From contig NZ_JASCTH010000010.1 in assembly GCF_030009775.1 (NCBI RefSeq), forward strand, positions 87,006-151,005: 64,000 nt of DNA, written 5' to 3'. The translations under genes were made by a program, and so were the position numbers. The notes under the pieces are model-generated. The model worked only from the letters and a program-made list of their open reading frames with translations, ran no database searches and was not told where the DNA came from. Positions 51,788 through 59,800 of this stretch are shown here, piece by piece (within the stretch, counting starts at the first letter, position 1; the number at the start of each line of letters is the position of its first letter). The stretch comes from Actinoplanes sandaracinus (GTDB lineage Bacteria; Actinomycetota; Actinomycetes; Mycobacteriales; Micromonosporaceae).

Positions 51788-51940
51788 GCCCTGAGCAGGG
51801 GACCGCGGAGCTGACGAGGCAGAAGAGCGCACGGATGGTTTGCGGTAGGGCGTCGTCGGGCCACAGCCCAGGCAGTCACCCGCAAGGGTGGACGCCGCCA
51901 GAATCAGCGCCGCGAGTTGGCCCGCTCCGGAAATCCGGTG

Positions 51941-53575
51941 TCAAATGCCAAGCGCGCCCTTTATCGCTGCTGCCGCTACCGCTATTCCGGTGGCCTCCGC
52001 CGCCTTCAATACCCAGCGACCGCAGCGCGCCAAGTTGCGCCGTACGCCTTCTGCGTCCCCATTGCGTGCGGCTGCCTCAGCGTCGAGAAGTGCCGCCTCG
52101 GCTTCTGCGGAGTCGGATTGCCTGTCAGGGGATGTCGCGATCGTCGAACGAAGCCGAGAAAGTTCCGCAACCAAATCGAATTGATCCACGGTCTGGCCGC
52201 CGATGGCAATCGGATTGTGGGCGGCCTGTTGAACGAAGTTGCTTGCCTGTGCATTATCTCCGGCGGCGCCGATATTTGAGCCGTGCATGTCGTAGTTGGA
52301 CACCCTGGCACCCTTCTCATAGATGTGCAAGACGTTTCCGCGGTCTCTTGAGTCCCGCAATATCATCTCAACCCGAGCTCTGTCAGACTCTTCGGCGAGG
52401 AATTCTCCAAGTTCCTTCAGCAGCGCCGGCCTGGCCGCGCCGAGAAGACGCTCCTCTAGCACCGTGAGTGACCGGTCACTTAAGAACTCATGAGCGTAAA
52501 ATGCCCCGGACAGTAAGTTGTCGGCTGATCCGACGCCAGGAACCCGTATGCGTCGGAGTTTCTTCAACATCTCTAAGATGGATAGTTGAAGGCGGTCGAA
52601 TGCGGGGCCAGGGGATGTGGCGAATGGAGAGTTCCTGGCAGTGTAGCCCCACGTAGTCCAAATCAAGCGCCTCAGAAATTCGCCGATCGAAGCGAGTCGA
52701 AGGATGTGAATGCGCAGCTCACGCGCGATGGATCGCGCCTGGCTCGACTCCTCCATCGCGACGATCCAGTAGTGCCGCGGCGCCCACATCCCCCTCTTCC
52801 CCGTGCGGAAGGAAAGAACCTCCACCGGCCCGACGACGTAGCGGTCCATCGGAATTGGAAGATCAAACATCGGAATGATGCCGGTGACTTCGACGGCAAC
52901 GACGGCCGAGCCTGCGTGGACCATGTCCGAGCCGACATCCCGAGAATGGCTCGTTGCCGCTGCGAAATGCCTCGCAATGTGGCCCGACGAATTCGCCAAT
53001 GGCGTCACGGGTCGATAGTTTGCATCTTTCGCGATTTCGCCGACCGTCACGGGAAGGGCTGGTATCTCCATGATAGGTCGCAGGAGGCGGCTGAGGGGGA
53101 CGCCCGTTGCTGGACGGCGACCACCCCTGTTTCGCCTGTTACCGCTGACGGGTGGGTTCAATGGAACCACTACGTCGAAGTCGAATATGCAGTTTGTGCG
53201 AGGAAAGGCTGACCAAAGTCGCCGCTTTACTGCCGGGATGCGGAACGGCGCGATCTGCGCATTCAGTTCAGATAGCGCGTTGGGGGCGAGTCTCATTGTC
53301 CTCGAGTAGTCCACGAAGCATCGCTCGGCCGGCCATTCCGCAGCCGACCGCCCGGGCCGGCGCCTGACAGGACCTGTGCTCCGAACGAACTCTCCCTCTG
53401 TCCATGCATGCGGGAGGCGAATCGATTCCGCAACGGACTCGTCCTTCGCGAAGGCTCTCATGTCCAGAATCGGAAGCCGAACGGTAACGAGCACGAGCAG
53501 ATTGTAGCGCAGACCTTCCCCATCGCTCGAAGACCAGAGGAAGGTGGTTGGCCCTGTTGAACTACGCCGATGCAA
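51941..53575 (-). CDS. uncharacterised protein convergent with the OLD-type gene
   Basis: This is a protein of up to 544 residues; the TTG start at 53575 is uncertain, with MRAFAKDES (about residue 39) as an alternative. Nothing in the N-terminal 350 residues was recognised. Near residues 425-445 a short Asn/Gly-rich stretch VSNYDMHGSNIGAAGDNAQA followed by SNF resembles glycine/asparagine motifs seen in actinobacterial conflict-type proteins (a weak resemblance). A C-terminal Ala-rich helix pair includes a hydrophobic end (GIAVAAAAIKGALGI). GC is lower than the surroundings and a TTA codon is present (ADNLLSG). It shares the low-GC island with the OLD-type gene. Confidence 0.6.
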   Translation of the reverse strand: MHRRSSTGPTTFLWSSSDGEGLRYNLLVLVTVRLPILDMRAFAKDESVAESIRLPHAWTEGEFVRSTGPVRRRPGRSAAEWPAERCFVDYSRTMRLAPNALSELNAQIAPFRIPAVKRRLWSAFPRTNCIFDFDVVVPLNPPVSGNRRNRGGRRPATGVPLSRLLRPIMEIPALPVTVGEIAKDANYRPVTPLANSSGHIARHFAAATSHSRDVGSDMVHAGSAVVAVEVTGIIPMFDLPIPMDRYVVGPVEVLSFRTGKRGMWAPRHYWIVAMEESSQARSIARELRIHILRLASIGEFLRRLIWTTWGYTARNSPFATSPGPAFDRLQLSILEMLKKLRRIRVPGVGSADNLLSGAFYAHEFLSDRSLTVLEERLLGAARPALLKELGEFLAEESDRARVEMILRDSRDRGNVLHIYEKGARVSNYDMHGSNIGAAGDNAQASNFVQQAAHNPIAIGGQTVDQFDLVAELSRLRSTIATSPDRQSDSAEAEAALLDAEAAARNGDAEGVRRNLARCGRWVLKAAEATGIAVAAAAIKGALGI

Positions 53576-53944
53576 GATCGGGGTGCCAACTCGATCACCA
53601 TAGTTTAGGTGCGGTCAAAGCCAGCCAACCTGGTGAGGCCGAGCCGGTGCATCCTCAGTGCAGCTGGCATAAGCACTCGCCCACGCCCGTTTAAGGGTCG
53701 CTGCTACACCATACCCGTCCGGCAATGTTCGGTGCCATCCTTGTCGGATTGTGGCTCGCCGGATGCCCAGGTCGCATGACACTCTTCCCGGCTACGTGCC
53801 ACCTGCGCCTGGTCGGTGCCACCTGTGCCGCGTGCGACCACCGGCCGCACGGGTGGCGTACCACCAGGAATGTGCTTTGATCGCCCGGCGGGACATGAAT
53901 GCCGCTCGGTCCGGGTATGCGATGCGGTGAGGAGGTGGCTGAAA
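53576..53944. other. gene-free stretch after the low-GC island
   Basis: In 369 bases I see no gene with normal composition. The composition shifts from the lower-GC island back to the genome average around 53700. No tRNA end or direct repeat that could mark an attachment site was found on either side of the island. Confidence 0.4.
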
Positions 53945-54388
53945 ATGGGAGAGTCTTTCGGCAATCTGACGCCGCTGAGTGAGACCAACCGGCTGGTGGC
54001 CGACCCCGCCCAGGACATTCGGGGCCGCTCCGTGGTCGACAGCGCGGGGGAGAAGATCGGGACCGTCGCGGACCTGCTGGTGGACACCGACACGAACCAT
54101 GTGCGGATCCTGCGGGTCGAGCACGGCGGGATCCTCGGGTTCGGGGCGTCGTCGTCGTACATTCCGGTCGAGGCGGTCATGCGCGTCACCGACGACGAGG
54201 TGCACGTGTCGTCATCGAAGGACCATGTGGCCGGGGGACCGCCGTACGATCCCGATCTGGCCGACCAGCGCGACTACTACGAGCAGCTCCACGGGCACTA
54301 CGGGCAGCAGCCCGAATACGCGCCGGGGTCGCTCTTCCCCGGAGCCTCCGGGCTGACCGGCGGCATCGGCCTGCCGCCGGTCCGGTGA
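53945..54388 (+). CDS. PRC-barrel domain protein
   Basis: ATG 53945 with GGAGG nine bases upstream gives 147 residues. A PRC-barrel covers about residues 10-90: ADPAQDIRGRSVVDSAGEKI, GTVADLLVDTDTNHVRILRV and SSSYIPVEAVMRVTDDEVHV. The C-terminal tail is rich in Tyr, Gly and Pro (YYEQLHGHYGQQPEYAPGSL). Such small PRC-barrel proteins are often stress-induced in actinomycetes; the precise role is unknown. A longer upstream frame lacks support. Confidence 0.85.
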   Translation: MGESFGNLTPLSETNRLVADPAQDIRGRSVVDSAGEKIGTVADLLVDTDTNHVRILRVEHGGILGFGASSSYIPVEAVMRVTDDEVHVSSSKDHVAGGPPYDPDLADQRDYYEQLHGHYGQQPEYAPGSLFPGASGLTGGIGLPPVR

Positions 54389-54536
54389 GCCCCGGCTCAC
54401 CGCCGGCGTCGCGGATCGCGGCGAGCGGCTCCCGCAGGGGCTTGCCGCGGGCGGTGAGGCGCGCTCGACGTGTCGCGGCGGGTTCTCCGGGAGGACCCGC
54501 CGCCGCACGACGCCGTGTCGGGAATCCCGGCCCGCG

Positions 54537-54647
54537 TCAGTGATGGCGCCCGCGGTGCCTGCGGGGGTACCAGCGGCCCTCCACCAGCGCCAGCACCAGG
54601 ACGGTGAGAACGCCGATCGAGCTGACCGTCCAGACGACGACGTCCAT
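54537..54647 (-). CDS. 36-residue single-pass membrane peptide
   Basis: ATG 54647 is preceded by GGAGG with 7-base spacing. It encodes 36 residues: one hydrophobic helix (VVVWTVSSIGVLTVLVLALV) followed by a basic tail (RWYPRRHRGRHH) and a stop at 54537. It starts 15 bp after the stop of the secreted protein gene upstream, so the two are likely cotranscribed. The positive-inside rule places the tail in the cytoplasm. No family is known to me; the combination of a good ribosome-binding site, helix and basic end supports a real small protein. Confidence 0.7.
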   Translation of the reverse strand: MDVVVWTVSSIGVLTVLVLALVEGRWYPRRHRGRHH

Positions 54648-54662
54648 GAGCCACCTCCGGTT

Positions 54663-55154
54663 TCAGTGCGCGACGACGGGTGAGCCGACCAGGTCGATCC
54701 GCTTGTCGCCCTCGCCGTCGCGATCGAGGTTGTAGATGATGTACCCGTCGGTGCTCCAGCCACCCCTGCGCGACGACTCCCGGTAGGCGGTGTCGCACAT
54801 GAACTGATCGCTCTTGCTGCTGTTCACCCGCATGGTCAGATCGCACGACCCGGCCGTCACGGTGCCGTCGAACTGCTGCAACTGGTAGTGGATCATCAGC
54901 AGGTCGAACTTGCGGTGGTTGTCCTCGACGTCGTCGCCGCCGTTCTCCCAGGACGTCTGGGCGTAGGCGCCGCGCGTCGGAGAACCGTGGTAGATGCAGA
55001 GCCGCACCCGCAGATCGGTGTTGAAGCCCGACGTGTCGAACTCGTGCTCCTGCGCCGCGCTGCACGTGCTGTCGGCCTGCGCCGGCGACCCCACCGCGGC
55101 GGCGGCGCCCATGCCCAACACCGCCGCCGTCAGCAGGCATGCTGTCTTCCTCAT
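54663..55154 (-). CDS. secreted protein of unknown function
   Basis: This is a 163-residue protein with a Sec signal (MRKTACLLTAAVLGMGAAAA ending PAQA). The mature part has four Cys (STCSAAQ, RLCIYHG, GSCDLTM, FMCDTAY), enough for two disulfides, and a beta-rich sequence (TDGYIIYNLDRDGEGDKRID). No family is recognised. It is followed 15 bp downstream by the 36-residue membrane peptide, so they may act together (inference). Confidence 0.75.
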   Translation of the reverse strand: MRKTACLLTAAVLGMGAAAAVGSPAQADSTCSAAQEHEFDTSGFNTDLRVRLCIYHGSPTRGAYAQTSWENGGDDVEDNHRKFDLLMIHYQLQQFDGTVTAGSCDLTMRVNSSKSDQFMCDTAYRESSRRGGWSTDGYIIYNLDRDGEGDKRIDLVGSPVVAH

Positions 55155-55440
55155 GACCCGAACCCCCGTGTGGTGATGATGTCCCCACCCCCAGGCGTTC
55201 CCTCTGCTGAGCGGGGAAAACCCGCAGATATGCTTCCTGATCAGGGAAAAACGGACTCTTAGCTGCTCATCGGGCTAAACCGGTGGGAGACCGGCGGCTC
55301 GTGGCTTCTCCCCGTCGAGTCGCGGCCGATCCCGCTCCATGCTGAACGGACGGCACTCGGTTCGCGTACCCCAGGGTGTGGTGCAACCTTCCCGTCGCCG
55401 AAGTCGTCAATACAGGGGAAACGGGGAGGGGTGTTCGTTC

Positions 55441-56463
55441 ATGTCCGGGGTTGCCGGCGTCGCCTACGATTCACACCCGTTGAAGACGATGGGAAAGTCA
55501 TTCGTGTTGCTGGCCGCACTGATCGCCGGGGTGCTGGCCGGTGCGCCCGCGCATGCCATCGCCAACGGTGAGGCCGTCCCGGACGGGCGGTACCCGTTCG
55601 CGGTGAAGATCGCGTCGCTGGGCATCCCGACCGCCGACGGCGGCACGCGGGACAGCTCGTGCACGGGTGGCCTGGTCTCGCCGAGCTGGGTGATCACCGC
55701 CGCGCACTGCTTCCGGGACGTGAACGACAACCGGGTGGCCCGCACGGTGGCCGAGCAGACCGTCGCGACGGTGGGGCGGACCGACCTCACCGGCGAGGGC
55801 GGCTTCGCCGCGGACGTGGTGGAGGTGCGCCAGCACGGGGAGGCCGACGTCGCCCTGGTCCGGCTGGACAAGCCGGTCACCGGCATCGCCCCGCTGCGGC
55901 TGGGCGGCAAGGCTCCGGCCGAGGGCCAGAAGGCGCGACTCGTCGGGTACGGGTTCATCCGCCCCGACGACGAGCGGACACCGGACCGGCTGCGCACCGG
56001 GCGGTTCGAGGTCACCTCGGTCGCGGCGACCGAGATGGGACTGTCCGGCATTGCGCCGCGCCGGAACACCAGCCCGTGCGAGCGGGACTCGGGCGGGCCG
56101 TACTTCACCGAGGGCGCCGACGGCACGGCCACGCTGATCGGGGTGGTCAGCCGAGGGCCGGCCTGCCCGCACACCGGGCCGGACATCGCCACCCGGGCGG
56201 ACGTGGTGGCCAAGTGGGTCCGGTCGGTCATCGGCGACGACGTGGCGCCTCCGCCCTCGTCGGCGGCGCCGGGGAGCGCGGGGTCACGTACCTCCGACGC
56301 CCTCGACTCGGCGGCGGAGGCCGCCGGGCCCCGCACGTCGGCCGCCGGCCTCATCGCGCCGATCGCTCTCGCGGGGATCCCCGCGGTGGCCGTCGGTTTC
56401 GTCGCGCTGCTGGTCACCGGCAGCCGTCGCCGGCGTCGCGCCGGTCACCGCCGGAGAAGGTGA
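55441..56463 (+). CDS. secreted, membrane-anchored trypsin-like serine protease
   Basis: ATG 55441 follows GGGGAGGGG; ATG 55489 (MGKSFVLL) is an alternative. With the first start there are 340 residues. The signal is LLAALIAGVLAGAPAHA, and the mature chain begins IANGEAVPDGRYPF, a trypsin-like activated N terminus. The triad is His89 (ITAAHCF), Asp136 (EADVALVRLD) and Ser217 (CERDSGGPYF). A flexible Ser/Ala/Pro linker leads to a C-terminal membrane helix (ALAGIPAVAVGFVALLVTGS) and basic tail (RRRRRAGHRRRR), so it is anchored on the cell surface. Substrate unknown. Confidence 0.92.
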   Translation: MSGVAGVAYDSHPLKTMGKSFVLLAALIAGVLAGAPAHAIANGEAVPDGRYPFAVKIASLGIPTADGGTRDSSCTGGLVSPSWVITAAHCFRDVNDNRVARTVAEQTVATVGRTDLTGEGGFAADVVEVRQHGEADVALVRLDKPVTGIAPLRLGGKAPAEGQKARLVGYGFIRPDDERTPDRLRTGRFEVTSVAATEMGLSGIAPRRNTSPCERDSGGPYFTEGADGTATLIGVVSRGPACPHTGPDIATRADVVAKWVRSVIGDDVAPPPSSAAPGSAGSRTSDALDSAAEAAGPRTSAAGLIAPIALAGIPAVAVGFVALLVTGSRRRRRAGHRRRR

Positions 56464-56840
56464 GCCGGACCGGCCGACGGGTGCTCCGTCGAGCCTGGTG
56501 AAGAAGCGGCGGGCCCCTTTTCGGGCCCCTTCGCCGTGGGTTTCCTCCGATGCTGATGCGCCGCCGGTGCCGTCATCGACGCTGTTCCATGTCGGCGATG
56601 TTTCTTGTAATGTCGCAATGGCTTCGAACATGTTCAGTTTTGGTCGAGCATGTTCTGGGCGTGCCCGCAGATCTGCTTCCCGAGCGGAGTCGCCATGTTC
56701 GGACGTGTTGCCCACCGTCTTTCGGCCAGTACCGGTCCCCGCTGTCGGCAGCCCACTTTCGCGAGGTGGGGGACCAGCCGCTTCCGGTGCGCCGCCACCA
56801 CCGCCGGTGAGGTCGAGAACTTCGTGAAGGAGGGCCCGGC
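56464..56840. promoter_or_regulatory. spacer upstream of the GH2 gene with repeated CATGTTC sites
   Basis: There is no gene in these 377 bases. TCGAACATGTTC (palindrome GAACATGTTC at 56626-56635) and TCGAGCATGTTC (56646-56655) are spaced exactly 20 bp apart, with a third CATGTTC at 56694-56700. These look like tandem operator sites in the GH2 promoter. The 10-bp form does not fit the LexA consensus (only two bases separate GAAC and GTTC). Confidence 0.5.
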
Positions 56841-59800
56841 ATGAGAATCCGATTCGGCGCCGCCGCCTGCACCGCCCTCGTGGCACTGCTCGGCTTGGCC
56901 GTTCCGGCGCCCGCGGCCGCGACGAGCAAGGGGGCGGCGGCGACCGCGCGAGTGCCCGGCGGCCCGCAGTCCGTCGAGGACGTGTACCGGTACCTGGAGA
57001 ACCCGCAGATGACCGGCGAGGGCCAGGAGCCGCCGCACGCCGACCTGCGGCCCACCGGTTCGAGCCTCAGCCTGAACGGCGGCTGGCGGATGAAACTGTT
57101 CGATCGGCCCGACGACGTTCCGGCCGGATTCTCCGCGGCGGGCTTCGACGGGTCGGCCTGGCCCAAGGTGACCGTGCCGCACACCTGGCAGTCCGACTTC
57201 ATCGACCACCCGATGTTCCGCAACATCCCGGAGGAGGTCTGGCCGGACAACCCGCCGTTCGTGCCGCGTGACGTCAACCCGACCGGCGCCTACCTGAAGA
57301 CGTTCGACGTGCCGAAGAACTGGGCCGGTGGCCGGGAGTTCCTCCGCTTCGAAGGCGTGACCAGCGGGTACTTCGTCTGGGTCAACGGCGCGTACGCCGG
57401 GTACGACCAGGGTGGCTACACCCCGGCCGAGTTCGACGTGACCGATCTGCTGCGGCCGGGCCGCAACACGGTCGCCGTGCAGGTGCACCGCTGGGGCTCC
57501 GGTTCCTATCTGGAGGACTTCGACCAGTGGCGGTACAGCGGCATCTTCCGTGACGTGTCGATCTACCGGACCGGACAGGTGCGGCTGCGGGACGCGTACA
57601 TCACCACCGATCTCGACGCCGGCTACCGGGACGCGGCCCTCACCGCCCGGGTCGATGTGGCGGGCACCGCCGACGGCCACACCGTGCGCGGCACGCTGCG
57701 TGACGCCAAGGGCAAGACCGTGGTCACGGTGAGCGGCCCGGTCTCCGCCGGCCAGGTCACCCTGACGACGACGGTGCCCGCTCCGGCGAAGTGGACGGCC
57801 GAGGAACCCAACCTCTACACGCTCGGACTGGAACTGATCGCCCCGGACGGACGCGCCGCACACGTCACCTCGCAGCCGGTCGGTTTCCGTGACATCGAGA
57901 TCCGCGACAAGCAGCTTCTGGTCAACGGCCAACGCATCCTGGTGAAGGGCGTGAACCGGGCCGAGACCGACCCGGACACCGGCCGCCACGTCACCCGCGA
58001 GGCGCAGCGCCAGGACGTCCTCCTGATGAAGAAGCTGCACATCAACGCGGTACGCACCTCCCACTACCCGTCGGACCCGTACTTCTACGACCTCGCCGAC
58101 AAGTACGGTCTGTGGCTGGCCGACGAGGTCGACATCGAGACGCACTCACGGGAGAACTGCCCGAGCAACTGTCTCGCGTCGAAACCGGAGTGGCAGGCCG
58201 CGTTCGCCGACCGGTTCGCCGCGATGGTGGCCCGCGACAAGAACCGCCCCAGCGTGCTGATGTGGGACACCGGCAACGAGGCCGGCCTCGGCGCCGCCCA
58301 CCACGCGATGGCGCAGTGGGCCGACACGAACGAGCCGACCCGCCCGCTCTACCACCAGTCGAACTCGCCCGACGGGGACGCGCCGTTCGCCGACATCAGC
58401 GGGCCCCGCTATCCCACGCCCGCCTCGCTGGAGAACAAGGCCCGGACCGGCACCAAGCCGATCATCATGGGTGAGTACGCCCACGCGATGGGCAACAGCA
58501 TGGGCAACTTCGACGAGTTCTGGGCGATCGCCCGGCGTCAGCCGTCGATGCAGGGCGGCTTCGTCTGGGATTGGGCCGAACAGGACCTGCGCCAGCCGCT
58601 GGTCCTCACCCCCGACTCGTCGCGCAACCGGATCCAGGCGTTCCTGGTCGGCAAACCGGCGCTGGTCGCCGGGCACCGCGGCCAGGCGATCAGCCTGTCC
58701 AGCCTCGACGACTTCGTCGACGTCTTCCGGGACCGGCGCCTCGACGTGACGACGGCCGTCACCCTCGACGCGTGGGTGAAGCCGGGCCAGTGGGCCGGCA
58801 GCTTCCCGATCGTCACCAAGGGCCGGGCCTACGCCATGCAGATGCGCGACCAGGACACTCTCGAACTGGTGGTGAACTCGGGTTCCGTCGCCGCGGACGT
58901 ACCGGCGAATTGGTATGACAACTGGCATCGGGTGACCGGCACCTATGACGGCGCCGAGATGCGGCTCTACATCGACGGCGTCCAGGTCGCCGCCGTCGCC
59001 CGGACCGGCGCCATCGACCCCGGCCTCTACGAGGTCAACATCGGCCGCAACGCGGAGACCCAGCAGGACGATCTCCGGGTACGGACCGGGCGCGGCCTGG
59101 TCGACGACGTGCGGATCTACGGTTCGGCGCTCACCGCGGGGCAACTCGCTGCCGACCCGTCGGTGGACGCGGTGCTCGCGCTGGACTTCGACCGGTCCGA
59201 ACGTCGCGGCGACTTCCTCAGCCTCGGGCTCAGCCTCTCCGGCACCGACGGCATGGTCAGCTCCGACCGGGTGCTCCAGCCGGAGACGGAGGAGGTGGCT
59301 TGGGCGCACTCGCCGGTGCGGTTCACCGCCGTCGACGCGGCCGCCGGCCGGGTGCGGGTCACCAACGAGCAGACCGCCGGAACCCTGCGGCTGCGCCTCG
59401 ACTGGTCGCTGACCGAGGTGGACCGGCGGCTGCGCGGGGGCGACCGGAAGCTCACCCTCGCACCGGGGGAGACGGTGGACCTCGCGCTGGGCGCGGCGCC
59501 GGCCAATCCGCACGACCGGGAGCGATGGCTGAACCTGTCCGTCTCGACCACCGAGGACCTGCCCTGGGCGAAACGCGGCTGGGTCTTCGCCCGCGATCAG
59601 TTCTCCGCCGGTGGACGGGTGGTGCCGGGGATCCTGCCCGCGCCGGCCGCCGTGGGCGCGCCGGTCGTGACCAGGAACGGCTCGACCGTCACGGTCCGTG
59701 GCAAGGGCTGGAAGTATCGGTTCGAGAACGGCGCTCTCACCTCGCTGGCCGCCGACGGCCGGGAACTGCTCAAGGCCGGACCGGAACTGGACGTCTACCG

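Noticed and set aside
49860..53944. Integrated element with att sites around the low-GC island
   Set aside because: No integrase, tRNA end or flanking direct repeat was found.
56626..56635. LexA/SOS box at GAACATGTTC
   Set aside because: The SOS consensus needs four bases between GAAC and GTTC; here there are two.
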